Source: CAUZJO01 sp963580245 (GTDB lineage: Bacteria > Sumerlaeota > Sumerlaeia > MVZB01). From it: a stretch of DNA of 30,957 nt. The notes under the pieces are model-generated. The model was not told the DNA's origin. It ran no database searches and saw only the letters and a program-made list of their open reading frames with translations. Positions 15,828-24,152 of the stretch are shown here, one piece after another (positions within the stretch are counted from its first letter, which is position 1; each line of letters starts with the position of its first letter). The DNA lies in contig CAUZJO010000047.1 of the NCBI GenBank assembly GCA_963580245.1, positions 1 to 30,957 on the forward strand. The letters are read 5' to 3'. The position numbers and the translations under genes were made by a program.

Positions 15828-18686
15828 TCACGTCTTCTTGGCGCAATTCTCCACGATGGCGGGGAAGGCTTGGAGTGCTTCGTTGAGCTTGTCGGGTTTT
15901 GTGCCGCCGCCGCGGGCCAGAGTGGGTTTGCCACCGCCTTTTCCGCCGACGATCGCGGCGGTTTCCTTGAGCACGTCCCCCGCCAGGAGCCGGCTGGGGG
16001 CGACGTCGCTGGTGGCGCCGACGACCAGGTTTACCTTCTCGCCCTGGACCGAGTAGAAAAGCCCGACAGTGCGATCCGGCGATTGCTGGCGCAACGCGTC
16101 CCATGCCTCGGCCAGGGCTTGGTGGTTGGCGCCGTCGATGCGCTGGTGGGTAAGCTTTAGGCCGGCGACTTCCTGGAACTCTTCGGCCGCCTTGGCCATT
16201 TGACGGCGGGCCTGCTCGGCGCGGGCGGTCTCGGCCTGGCGGCGCAGTTGCTTCAGCTCCTCCTGGAGGGCATGGACCCGCTCCTCGAGTGCCTCGGGAG
16301 AGACCGACAGGGAACGGGCGAGGCCCTGAACGATCGCCCGCTCGTGGTTGACGGTGTCGAGCGCCCCGGTGCCCGCGCGGGCCTCAATGCGCCGGATGCC
16401 CGCGGCCACCGAGGACTCCCCCGTGATCACGAACAACCCGATATCGCCGCTCGCCGTGACATGGGTGCCGCCACAAAACTCCTGGGAGACGTCGCCCATG
16501 GAGACCACGCGGACCCGGGCACCGTACTTCTCGCCAAACGGCGCGATCGCCCCGGTGGCCCGCGCCTGCTCCAGGTCCATCACCTCGGTCCGGACCGGCA
16601 GGTTGGCGCGGATGTGATCATTGACCCGCCGCTCGATTCGCCCGAGCAGCGCCTCGCCGACAGGCTCGGGGTTCGTGAAGTCGAAACGCAGCCCCTCGGG
16701 GCCGACGAATGAACCCTGTTGGGTCACGTGCCGGCCGATCAACTCCTTGAGCGCGGCCTGCATCAGGTGGGTCACCGAGTGATTGCGGCGGGTGGACGCG
16801 CGGCGTTCGGCGTCGACGCGGACGACCAATTCCTGGCCGACTCGAAGCTGTTCGGCGGCCTCGCCGAAGTGGAGATATGAACCGTTGTTGGTCTTTTGCG
16901 TGTCTTCGATCGCGAAGAGCCTGGCCAGGCACTTCTCCTGACGGGTCAGGGTATAGCCCAGGGCGGCTTCTTCGGTAAGCAGGCCGCGGTCCCCGATTTG
17001 GCCCCCCGCCTCGGCGTAGCAGGGCGTGCGGTCGAGGACCACCACGCCGCCGTGCCCGGCCTCGAGGCGATCGACCAACCGGTCGCCCTGGATGATCGCC
17101 AAAACCTTGGCCGGGCATTCCAGCGCGTCGTATCCAACGAACTCTGTCTTGCCCCGGTCGTCCAGACCCTTGAGCAACTCGTCCCAGCGCGCCGCGCCGG
17201 CGGTGCCTTTCCAGGAAGCGCGCGCCTTGGAGCGGCCTTCGGCCAGGCAACGCTCGAAGCCCGCGGTGTCCACCGTCTTGCCCTGTTCCTCGGTGGCTTC
17301 GATTGTCAGGTCGAGGGGGTAACCGAACGTATCATGCAACCGATAGGCTTGTTCGCCGCTCAGCGGCTCGCCGGGCCGTATTTCCGCGAGTATCTGGTCG
17401 AGAATTTCGCCGCCCTGGGTCAGCGCCCGCGTGAAGCGTTCCTCCTCGGCCCGGATCGTTTTCTGGACCATCTCGACGTGCTGGGTGATTTCGGGGTAGA
17501 CCGCGCCCATTAACTCGACAACGGGCTCGACGAGACGCCAGAGGAAAGGCTCGGCGATCCCGATCTTGAGTCCGAAGCGCGCCGCGCGCCTCAGAATCCG
17601 GCGCAGGACGTAGCCGCGACCTTCGTTGGAGGGGACGATGCCTTCGGACAACGTGAACGTCAGCGCGCGGGCGTGATCGGCGCAGGCGTTCATGGCCAGG
17701 CGAACGGCTGCGGGATCGAGTCCCCGATTACGCAGTTCTTGTTCAGCCCACTCCCCACCCGACAAGAATGGGTACGGTAGGCCGCCGGCACACTGACTGA
17801 CTTTCTCCACGATGGGTTGTAGCAGGTCGGTTTCGTAAGGACTATTCACCTTCCCGTCGCTTTGACAGAATTGAACGGCGGTTGTGATACGTTCCAGTCC
17901 CGCGCCGGTGTCGATGCCGCGATTCTTGAGCCGCAGACGTGAACCGTCCAATTGTCGATCGAATTCCGGAAAGACCAAATTCCAAATCTCCAGAAATAGA
18001 TCGCCTTCGTCAACGATATCGCGTTGGAGTCTCTCGTGATCGGCGGGCTCCTTGGAATAAGAGAGATTGTGATAGAATTCTAGTTGTTCCTCAGTGCCCG
18101 TAAAGAATTTTATTTCGGAACACATGCCGCAGGCACCCGTCTCGCCCGCAGGCCCCCAGAAGTTCTCCTTTTCATCGAGCAATGTAACATTGTTGACAAG
18201 CCGGATGTCGATGACAATCCCTGTTTGACCGTACCATGCAGTCAAAGCAGGTTCATCCCTGTCCTCGGTTCCGTCCTTGCGCTGTTTGCCATATACGGTC
18301 GGGAAGATGCGCTCGGCGGGCAGGCCCAGCCATTGCGGGTCGGTGCAAAACTCCCAGGCCCAGCGAATCGCTTCGGCCTTGAAGTAGTCGCCGAACGAGA
18401 AATTGCCGAGCATCTCGAAGAAGGTGTGGTGGCGCAGGGTCTTGCCGACGTTTTCCAGGTCAGAGCCTTTTCCCCCCGCGCGCAGGCATTTCTGGACGCT
18501 GACGGCGCACGTGTAAGGGAGCGGCGTCGAGCCCGAATAGAGGGCCTTGAACTGGACCATCCCGGCGGTGGTGAACAGGAGGGTCGGGTCATCGGGCGGG
18601 ACCAGCGGGCTGCTCGGGACGAGGCTGTGTCCACGCATCACGAAGAAGTCGATGTATTTCTGGCGGATGTCCGCGGCGCTTAGCAT
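15828..18686 (-). CDS. alaS: alanyl-tRNA synthetase
   Basis: Charges tRNA-Ala and removes mischarged Ser/Gly. The class II catalytic core is seen in FTTAGMVQFKALYSG, RHHTFFEMLGNFSFGDYFK (motif 2) and GIDTGAGLERIT (motif 3). The editing domain carries HSVTH (H636, H640) and CGGTH (C738, H742), the four zinc ligands. The C-terminal DHHA1-type domain ends with GGKGGGKPTLARGGG. The ATG at 18686 (LSAADIRQKY) was chosen because the family begins there and a longer reading would overlap the neighbouring epimerase gene. This gives 952 residues against about 875 in E. coli. Extra length lies partly in the catalytic region around the CGMCSEIKFF segment. The epimerase stop is 22 bases upstream. Confidence 0.96.
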   Translation of the reverse strand: MLSAADIRQKYIDFFVMRGHSLVPSSPLVPPDDPTLLFTTAGMVQFKALYSGSTPLPYTCAVSVQKCLRAGGKGSDLENVGKTLRHHTFFEMLGNFSFGDYFKAEAIRWAWEFCTDPQWLGLPAERIFPTVYGKQRKDGTEDRDEPALTAWYGQTGIVIDIRLVNNVTLLDEKENFWGPAGETGACGMCSEIKFFTGTEEQLEFYHNLSYSKEPADHERLQRDIVDEGDLFLEIWNLVFPEFDRQLDGSRLRLKNRGIDTGAGLERITTAVQFCQSDGKVNSPYETDLLQPIVEKVSQCAGGLPYPFLSGGEWAEQELRNRGLDPAAVRLAMNACADHARALTFTLSEGIVPSNEGRGYVLRRILRRAARFGLKIGIAEPFLWRLVEPVVELMGAVYPEITQHVEMVQKTIRAEEERFTRALTQGGEILDQILAEIRPGEPLSGEQAYRLHDTFGYPLDLTIEATEEQGKTVDTAGFERCLAEGRSKARASWKGTAGAARWDELLKGLDDRGKTEFVGYDALECPAKVLAIIQGDRLVDRLEAGHGGVVVLDRTPCYAEAGGQIGDRGLLTEEAALGYTLTRQEKCLARLFAIEDTQKTNNGSYLHFGEAAEQLRVGQELVVRVDAERRASTRRNHSVTHLMQAALKELIGRHVTQQGSFVGPEGLRFDFTNPEPVGEALLGRIERRVNDHIRANLPVRTEVMDLEQARATGAIAPFGEKYGARVRVVSMGDVSQEFCGGTHVTASGDIGLFVITGESSVAAGIRRIEARAGTGALDTVNHERAIVQGLARSLSVSPEALEERVHALQEELKQLRRQAETARAEQARRQMAKAAEEFQEVAGLKLTHQRIDGANHQALAEAWDALRQQSPDRTVGLFYSVQGEKVNLVVGATSDVAPSRLLAGDVLKETAAIVGGKGGGKPTLARGGGTKPDKLNEALQAFPAIVENCAKKT

Positions 18687-18708
18687 CGGCACATGCTCTA
18701 AGTGGAAT

Positions 18709-19677
18709 CTATGAGGCGTCGGGTCCCGACGGCAGGCGACCTTCACGCTCGGCCTTGGCACGGAAGAATTGGATCGTCCGGCGCAGTCCCTCTTCGAGCG
18801 GCATTTTGGACTCCCATCCGAGCAGGCGACGCGCCCTGGTGATGTCGGGGCGGCGCGTCTTTGGATCGTCGATAGGCAGGTCGTCGTGGATGATCTCGCT
18901 CGGGCTGTTGGTCAAGCGGATGATCATCTTGGCAAAGTCGAGGATCGACCATTCGTCCTCGGAACCGACATTGATGGGCTCGGCAATATCCGAATTCAAC
19001 AGACGCCAGATCCCCTCGACTAGGTCCTCGACGAACGTAAAGGATCGGGTCTGGGAGCCGTCGCCGAAAACGGTGATCGGTTCGCCGCGCATGGCCTCAT
19101 CAACGAAGGCGGGCACCACGCGCCCGTCGCCCAAACGCATGCGTGGGCCGTAGGTGTTGAAGATGCGCACGATGCGCGTATCGATTTGGTGGAAGCGGTG
19201 ATAAGCCATCGTCATCGCCTCGGCATAGCGTTTGGCCTCGTCATAGACCCCACGCGGCCCGATGGGGTTGACGTGTCCCCAGTAGTCTTCGGGTTGGGGG
19301 TGGACCTGGGGGTCGCCGTAGACTTCGGAGGTGGAGGCCAGCAGGAAGCAGGCGCCCTTCTCGCGCGCCAGCCCCAGTGCCTTGTGCGTCCCCAGCGCGC
19401 CGACCTTGAGCGTTTGGATCGGCATGCGCAGGTAATCGATCGGCGAGGCCGGCGAGGCAAAATGCAGGACGAAATCGACCGGGCCGGTCAGGTACAGATA
19501 CTCGGTCACGTCCTGCTTGATAAACCGGAACCGCTCGGACCGGATGTGATCGATATTGTCGAGCGAGCCGGTCAGAAGGTTGTCGATGGCGATCACCTCG
19601 TGGCCTTCGGCCAGTAAGCGATCAGCCAGATGGGATCCGAGAAAGCCGGCGCCGCCGGTGATCACGGTGCGGGGCAT
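18709..19677 (-). CDS. UDP-glucuronate decarboxylase-like NAD-dependent epimerase/dehydratase
   Basis: Extended SDR enzyme acting on a nucleotide sugar. It has the NAD site TGGAGFLGSH (7-16), the HFASPASP segment, STSEVYGDP (116-123), EDYWGHVNPIGPR (130-142) and the catalytic pair Y145/K149 in YDEAKR. The STSEVYGDP/NPIGPR/YDEAKR series is characteristic of UDP-xylose synthase (UXS, UDP-glucuronate decarboxylase). The C-terminus includes RSFTFVEDLVEG and the INVGSEDEWSI segment. Length (322 residues) is normal. AAGGGAAG precedes the ATG. It would supply UDP-xylose or a related sugar for envelope glycans, fitting the GT4 and GT-C genes in the window, although it sits between a protease and alaS. 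Confidence 0.88.
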   Translation of the reverse strand: MPRTVITGGAGFLGSHLADRLLAEGHEVIAIDNLLTGSLDNIDHIRSERFRFIKQDVTEYLYLTGPVDFVLHFASPASPIDYLRMPIQTLKVGALGTHKALGLAREKGACFLLASTSEVYGDPQVHPQPEDYWGHVNPIGPRGVYDEAKRYAEAMTMAYHRFHQIDTRIVRIFNTYGPRMRLGDGRVVPAFVDEAMRGEPITVFGDGSQTRSFTFVEDLVEGIWRLLNSDIAEPINVGSEDEWSILDFAKMIIRLTNSPSEIIHDDLPIDDPKTRRPDITRARRLLGWESKMPLEEGLRRTIQFFRAKAEREGRLPSGPDAS

Positions 19678-19748
19678 GGGAACTTCCCTTCCATGTCATG
19701 AGCGATACGTGCGCATCCAATGCCGCGGGCAATGGCGGCCAGGCGCCA

Positions 19749-21416
19749 TCAGGCCGCCTTCTGTTGGTTGAAGAAGAGAATGGCGTTCAAGTATTTGATG
19801 GCCTCGTCGAGGAGGATGTCGCTGAATTCCTCGTCTTCGTTATCCGCTTCTTCGTTACCGCCGTCCTCGGAACGCCGTTTGAGCATCTGGGTCAGGTCGT
19901 CGGGGTTCTGGTCTTCCCCACTGGCCCCTTGGTCATCGTCTCCCGACTCTTCCTTGTCATCCCCTTCGGCGTCGTCGGCTTCGGGCGCGGTTTGATCATC
20001 CTCGGCGTCGGCGTCGAGATCGTCTTGAACCCCGTCGCCGTTCTTGTCTTTGGCATCGGGTTCGATTTGGCTGGGCATCCCCAACAAGCCGCGCATCATC
20101 AAATCGCGCTCATGACCGGGGGGTAGGGCCACGCCGATATCGGGCTTGATGCCCGTATCATGAATCGATATGCCCGAGGGCGTATAGTAGAGTGCCGTGG
20201 TGAGCCGCATCCCCGCGGGTTTGAGGTCGCCGTTTTCGTCGCGATCGAGCGAATGTTTCAGCGAGCTGATGGTTTGGACCGAACCCTTGCCATAGGTGTT
20301 TGTGCCCTTGGGGCCGATGATGATGCCGCGGCGCAAATCCTGCATCGCGCCGGCGAAAATCTCCGATGCGGAGGCCGACCCGAAATTGACGAGAACCACG
20401 AGCCATTGTTTGCACAGTTTCTCGTGCTCGGCGAGGTAGCGCCGTTCGTCGTCGGCCCCCTCCCGGCCCTTGGTCGAGACGATGAGCGCGCCCTTGTCCA
20501 GGAAAAAATCGCAGATATCGACGGCCCGGTCGAGCAGGCCGCCGGCATTGAAGCGCAGGTCGACGATCACGCCCTTGACGTTTTCGCGGTTGAACTCCTT
20601 GAGCGATTTCTTCACTTCGGTGTTCGTATCGTCCTGGAACTTGTCGATTCTCAGGTAACCGATATCGTCGTCGACGATCTTGGAAAAAGCGCTTTGCACG
20701 TGGATGACTTCGCGCTTGATGGCAAACTCGAGCAATCTCGGTTCCCCTTCGCGCCAGACCTTGATATCCACCTTGGCGCCAGTGGGACCGGTCAGTTTCT
20801 TGACCGCTTCAATCAGCGTAATCCCTTTGGTGCTCTCCCCATCGATCTCGACGATGCGGTCCCACGGTTGGACCCCCACGCGGGCGGCCGGCGAGCCGGA
20901 GATCGGCGACATGACGGTCAGCACTTTGTCCTTGTCGCGCGTGATGTGCAGACCCACGCCCGAATATTCCCCTTCGGTGTCCTTGGTCAGCATCTCTTGG
21001 TCGATCGGGGGCAGATAGGAGCTATGGCCGTCGAGCGTCCAGAACATCCCATTGATCGCCCCTTCGAACAACTGGCTGCTGTCCATTTCATCGTAATACC
21101 GCTCTCGGATGGTCGCGTAGATTTCGCTGAAGACCTCGGCGAACTCGTAGAATTCGGTTTCGTATTGGCGTTGCTCCTCCATGGCGGCGATGTGCTGGGG
21201 CATCCGCAGGATCAATGCCCCGCCACACAAAATCAGCACCGTGCAGAGAAACAGGATGCGCCGCTCGAGGCGACCGAGGATGGGAACGGATGGTGTCAAG
21301 ACTCTCACTCTCACTGTTGGTTTCCTAGTAGCGGACCCTGGGGCTCCAAGAGTCCCGCGTTGCTCGCGCACTGCCCTGGCTTCCTCATCGGCGAGGAGTC
21401 CCCGATATTCAATCAC
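19749..21416 (-). CDS. S41 family C-terminal processing protease with acidic insert
   Basis: Periplasmic serine protease of the Tsp/CtpA family. A single membrane anchor is at about residues 53-70, then a PDZ domain (about 145-230) and a protease domain with Ser349 in NFGSASASEIF and Lys377 in TYGKGSVQ, the Ser-Lys dyad. The GPKGTNTYGKG stretch is three residues longer than in E. coli Tsp. Residues 452-531 are a highly acidic, probably disordered stretch that includes DKNGDGVQDDLD (457-468), like a thrombospondin type-3 calcium-binding repeat. The normal C-terminal helix (DEAIKYLNAIL) follows it. The GTG at 21416 gives 555 residues; a GTG at 21314 preceded by AGGAAA would remove 34 residues and still keep the anchor. 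It is likely first in a run with the epimerase and alaS. Confidence 0.9.
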   Translation of the reverse strand: MIEYRGLLADEEARAVREQRGTLGAPGSATRKPTVRVRVLTPSVPILGRLERRILFLCTVLILCGGALILRMPQHIAAMEEQRQYETEFYEFAEVFSEIYATIRERYYDEMDSSQLFEGAINGMFWTLDGHSSYLPPIDQEMLTKDTEGEYSGVGLHITRDKDKVLTVMSPISGSPAARVGVQPWDRIVEIDGESTKGITLIEAVKKLTGPTGAKVDIKVWREGEPRLLEFAIKREVIHVQSAFSKIVDDDIGYLRIDKFQDDTNTEVKKSLKEFNRENVKGVIVDLRFNAGGLLDRAVDICDFFLDKGALIVSTKGREGADDERRYLAEHEKLCKQWLVVLVNFGSASASEIFAGAMQDLRRGIIIGPKGTNTYGKGSVQTISSLKHSLDRDENGDLKPAGMRLTTALYYTPSGISIHDTGIKPDIGVALPPGHERDLMMRGLLGMPSQIEPDAKDKNGDGVQDDLDADAEDDQTAPEADDAEGDDKEESGDDDQGASGEDQNPDDLTQMLKRRSEDGGNEEADNEDEEFSDILLDEAIKYLNAILFFNQQKAA

Positions 21417-21719
21417 AGGTCACCCGCCGGACGCCACCACCAAGCATCGGCGTCGCGTCGTCGGGTATGATTCGGTTTTGGGGGTGGACGCCGCTTCGAC
21501 GAAGGGTCCCTGTTCTGGCTGCGGATCGGCTTGTGCTCGAATTCATTCGTCCCCGCCGGGACTTCATGTCCCATTTTGCTCGCATTCCCGCCTTCGCCAA
21601 GGCTACGGTAAACTGAAAGTGTCCGGCCCTCAGGGGCTGACTTTTTAGAGGTTCCCCTCATTGAGAACGGGGATTCTTGTTCATGGCGAATCGTTTCCAT
21701 GAGAGAGGAGCGTTATCTC

Positions 21720-22049
21720 ATGCCGGAGTATTTCTTTGATACCGAGGCCGAGGCCGATTACGCGCCCGATAAAATGAAGAAGATCAACCTTTACAAGTCG
21801 CCGCGTCTGTTTTGCGACGTTTACTGCCTCCTGCCCGGTCAGGCGCAAAAGGAGCACGCCCACGCCGAAAACGACAAGATTTACCATCAGCTCAGCGGGA
21901 CGGCCGAGGTTTGCATCGGCGAAGAGAGACGGACGCTGCGGCCTGGCGAGGTGGCCGTCGCGCCGGCGGGGGTCGTCCACGGCGTGCGCAATACCTCCCG
22001 GGCTCCCGCCAGCCTGCTGGTCGTGATGGCACCCCATCCCCGGCTGTGA
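21720..22049 (+). CDS. small cupin-domain protein
   Basis: A 109-residue single-domain cupin. The two cupin motifs are recognisable: PGQAQKEHAHAENDKIYHQLSG with the metal-binding His-His-Glu-like set, and PGEVAVAPAGVVHGVRN with the second His. The metal site and substrate cannot be assigned, as small cupins range from sugar isomerases to sensors. The ATG at 21720 is preceded at a good distance by AGAGGAG, which itself falls inside a longer reading from 21699, so the shorter start is preferred. It diverges from the S41 protease gene and converges with fabG. The 21417-21719 gap holds no supportable gene; a short GC-rich imperfect hairpin before TTTTT at about 21627-21646 is too weak to call. 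Confidence 0.8.
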   Translation: MPEYFFDTEAEADYAPDKMKKINLYKSPRLFCDVYCLLPGQAQKEHAHAENDKIYHQLSGTAEVCIGEERRTLRPGEVAVAPAGVVHGVRNTSRAPASLLVVMAPHPRL

Positions 22050-22114
22050 TCCTTGCACGGGTGCGATGTGGGCTTACGCGGGTACTGAGCGAGACTGTTT
22101 TCGAGGATCGACGC

Positions 22115-22867
22115 CTAATGCATCGCCATGCCGCCGTCGACGCTCAGGACCGTACCGGTGACGTAGCCGGCGGCGGGCGAGGCCAGAAAGGCGACGGCCT
22201 CGGCCACGTCTTCGGGACTGCCCAGGCGGCCGAGCGGGATTTGCTTGAGCATCATCGCCTTCAAGTCCTCGGGCAGGGATTCGGTCATCGAGGTCTGAAC
22301 GTATCCGGGGGCGATGCAGTTGACCGTCACGCCGCGGCTCCCGATCTCGCGCGCCAGCGATTTGGTGAAGCCGATGATCCCCGCCTTGGAGGCCGCGTAG
22401 TTGCACTGGCCGGGGTTGCCGGTCAGGCCCACGACCGAAGTGATCGAGATGATGCGGCCCGATCGCTGGCGCTGCATGATGCGCGCCGCGGCCTTCGAGC
22501 AGGCGTAGACCGAACGCAGGTTGGTATCCAGGACCGACTGCCAGGCCTCTTCGCTCATCCGGGCGAGCAGGCCGTCCTGGGTGATGCCCGCGTTATTGAC
22601 CAGGATATCGAGCCGGCCGTGGCGCTTGGCCGCGTCCTGGACGAGGGCGGCGCACTCTTCCACGCGCGAGACATCGCAGGCCGCGCCTTCGACCGTCGCG
22701 CCGGTCCGCCCGGCGATCTCATCGGCCACGGCCTTCGCCGTATCCCCGTTACGCCCGGTCAGGACGACACTCGCCCGGCGTTCGGCCAAGGCCGTTGCGA
22801 TGGCCCGCCCGATCCCGCGGGTCCCGCCGGTCACGACGGCCACCTGGTCGTCCAGGGCCTCAGTCAT
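22115..22867 (-). CDS. fabG: 3-oxoacyl-ACP reductase
   Basis: NADPH-dependent reductase of the second step of fatty acid elongation. Classical SDR motifs are TGGTRGIG (13-20), NNAG (91-94), Ser144, and Tyr157/Lys161 in YAASK. The ending GGMAMH and the ASKAGIIGFTKSLA helix are typical of FabG rather than of other SDRs. Length is 250 residues. The ATG at 22867 is used; a GTG nine bases earlier is possible, and neither has a strong ribosome site. It is separated from acpP and fabF by 11 kb, so the fatty-acid genes are not clustered here. Confidence 0.9.
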   Translation of the reverse strand: MTEALDDQVAVVTGGTRGIGRAIATALAERRASVVLTGRNGDTAKAVADEIAGRTGATVEGAACDVSRVEECAALVQDAAKRHGRLDILVNNAGITQDGLLARMSEEAWQSVLDTNLRSVYACSKAAARIMQRQRSGRIISITSVVGLTGNPGQCNYAASKAGIIGFTKSLAREIGSRGVTVNCIAPGYVQTSMTESLPEDLKAMMLKQIPLGRLGSPEDVAEAVAFLASPAAGYVTGTVLSVDGGMAMH

Positions 22868-22930
22868 CGCAGGCACGTCGGCGAAATGGAGAAGGGGTCA
22901 AGGATAGAATACGGATCCGATTGGTTCTTG

Positions 22931-22958
22931 GTGTATCTCGCGCATCCGTGAGATGCAC
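22931..22958. repeat. dispersed imperfect palindrome, copy 1
   Basis: Outer arms GTGTATCTC and GAGATGCAC flank a CATCCG core. Copies at 23156-23187 and 24010-24040 share the ATCTCGCG(G/C)ATCCG core; the third is inverted. See those entries. Confidence 0.55.
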
Positions 22959-22990
22959 TAGCGGGCTGGGAGCACAATTCCGTTCTCTGG

Positions 22991-23117
22991 CTCCCTGAAG
23001 GGGTCGAACAGGCCGCGTCACGTTATTGTTCAACCCTTTCAGGGTTGTCGCGATGATGGGACCGCGAACCGTGGGTTGACACCCACGGCTAATCACATTC
23101 GACCCCTGCGGGGTCGA
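22991..23117. repeat. cluster of short palindromes (REP-like composite element)
   Basis: In 127 bases there are four short palindromic units: TCCCTGAAGGGG (imperfect, about 22992-23003); CAACCCT/AGGGTTG with a 3-base loop (23031-23047); CCGTGGGT/ACCCACGG with a 4-base loop (23069-23088); and TCGACCCC/GGGGTCGA with a 3-base loop (23099-23117). The last three have perfect 7-8 bp stems. Similar composites with CCCTGAAGGGG and GTGGGTTGACACCCAC cores are scattered through intergenic regions of Planctomycetota and relatives. No gene lies between 22868 and 23248. Confidence 0.6.
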
Positions 23118-23155
23118 GCAAGAGGACAGGCTCGATTAGCACCCCCGGTTGGCAG

Positions 23156-23187
23156 GGGTGCATCTCGCGGATCCGTGAGATGTACCC
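23156..23187. repeat. dispersed imperfect palindrome, copy 2
   Basis: Arms GGGTGCATCTC and GAGATGTACCC pair with one mismatch around a GCGGATCCGT centre. This is the best copy of the three and it borders the right side of the palindrome cluster, as copy 1 borders the left. Confidence 0.6.
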
Positions 23188-23248
23188 ATTCGTTCTTGGC
23201 GGAGAGGAATGAATGTGGGTCGAAAACTGTCCGATCGACCTGGTTACT

Positions 23249-23869
23249 TCAGCCTTCATCCTTCGCTTTTTTGCTTTCGCTCGGGGCGGATTGGGGCTTG
23301 GTGGGGGACTCTTGGACGGATGCCTGGCCCGGTTCCGGCTTGCCGGCTTTCGCCGTTTCCCCGGCCGGTTCGGCTTGGGCGGCCTCCGGCGCGGCGGATT
23401 CAGGGAGCTCGGCTTGGCTCGACTCGGGCGGGGCTTCGGCTGCCTCGGCCACAAGCTCCTCGCCGGGGTCCTCGGGCGTGTCGGTGGCGATCAGTTGAAT
23501 CATGGCGTCCTTGGCGGGACGCTTGCGGCGGGTATCGGGGATGCGGGCCCGTTTGCCCGACAGCTCGCGCAGGTAATAGAGCTTGGCGCGGCGCACCTGG
23601 CCGTGGCGCAGGACCTGGATGGTCTCCACGCGCGGCGAATGCAGGGCAAAGATCCGCTCCATCCCGATGCCGAACGAGACCCGGCGCACGGTGAAGGTCT
23701 GGTCCATGCCACCCCCGTGGCGGGCGATGCAGACCCCCTCGAAGCGCTGCAGGCGCTCGCGATTGCCCTCGACGATGCGGACCAGCACCCGGACCGTATC
23801 GCCCGCGCGGAAGTCGGGGACTTCGCGTTTCATAAACTTTTTTTGGTAGTTTCCGACCCTAGAGTCCAT
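23249..23869 (-). CDS. rplS: 50S ribosomal protein L19 with long acidic C-terminal tail
   Basis: L19 sits at the interface of the ribosomal subunits. The core (about residues 14-115) contains DFRAGDTVRV, EGNRERLQRFEGV, FTVRRVSFGIGMERIF and RRAKLYYLREL, all conserved. The family is normally about 115 residues. Here another 80-90 follow (after about residue 120), rich in Ala, Glu, Pro and Ser and ending SESKKAKDEG, with no recognisable fold. The ATG at 23869 is preferred; the ATG at residue 13 would leave the core intact. There is no rpsP-rimM-trmD neighbour. A strong promoter lies 80 bases upstream on the same strand. Confidence 0.95.
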   Translation of the reverse strand: MDSRVGNYQKKFMKREVPDFRAGDTVRVLVRIVEGNRERLQRFEGVCIARHGGGMDQTFTVRRVSFGIGMERIFALHSPRVETIQVLRHGQVRRAKLYYLRELSGKRARIPDTRRKRPAKDAMIQLIATDTPEDPGEELVAEAAEAPPESSQAELPESAAPEAAQAEPAGETAKAGKPEPGQASVQESPTKPQSAPSESKKAKDEG

Positions 23870-23950
23870 GGCACCGCCGATCCTCTTGCCTTCTTGAAAA
23901 ATTGACCCGGAAGCCTGTCAGAGCTTCTCCCGGTCTGGACAAAACACGGA

Positions 23951-23979
23951 ATGATAACAGGCGACTTGGGCGGGTGCAA
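23951..23979 (-). promoter_or_regulatory. sigma70-type promoter for rplS
   Basis: On the minus strand TTGCAC (23979-23974) and TATCAT (23956-23951) are 17 bp apart, with 5/6 matches at -10 and 4-5/6 at -35. It would give a leader of about 75 bases to the rplS start. Confidence 0.6.
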
Positions 23980-24009
23980 GCGAAAAACCGCGACATTTCT
24001 GGTTTGCGC

Positions 24010-24040
24010 GGGCGCATTTCCGGATCCGCGAGATCCACCC
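24010..24040. repeat. dispersed imperfect palindrome, copy 3 (inverted)
   Basis: Read on the minus strand it shares the run ATCTCGCGGATCCG with copy 2, with one base deleted and several changes in the right arm. It lies between the rplS and thioredoxin-like promoters. Confidence 0.55.
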
Positions 24041-24073
24041 GTGTTGAAGAGTCGGATTGCGCGTCTCTTTCCC

Positions 24074-24102
24074 TTGCGCCGCACCCGGTGGCAGCCTAGA
24101 AT
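24074..24102 (+). promoter_or_regulatory. sigma70-type promoter for the thioredoxin-like gene
   Basis: TTGCGC (24074-24079) and TAGAAT (24097-24102) are 17 bp apart, about 50 bases upstream of the ATG at 24153. The -10 matches 5/6. Confidence 0.6.
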
Positions 24103-24152
24103 AGCGGTTTCCGATAGGACCGGAAGCACTCGACCAAAGGAGCATCAGGACA

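Noticed and set aside
20160..21470. A 436-codon open frame on the plus strand opposite the S41 protease
   Set aside because: It is antisense to a gene with clear catalytic motifs and shows no fold of its own.
21413..21700. A 95-codon minus-strand frame between the S41 protease and the cupin gene
   Set aside because: Its low-complexity basic translation and lack of a start signal look like a spurious frame in an intergenic region; the SLGEGG-type phrase comes from a short repeat seen in many genomes.
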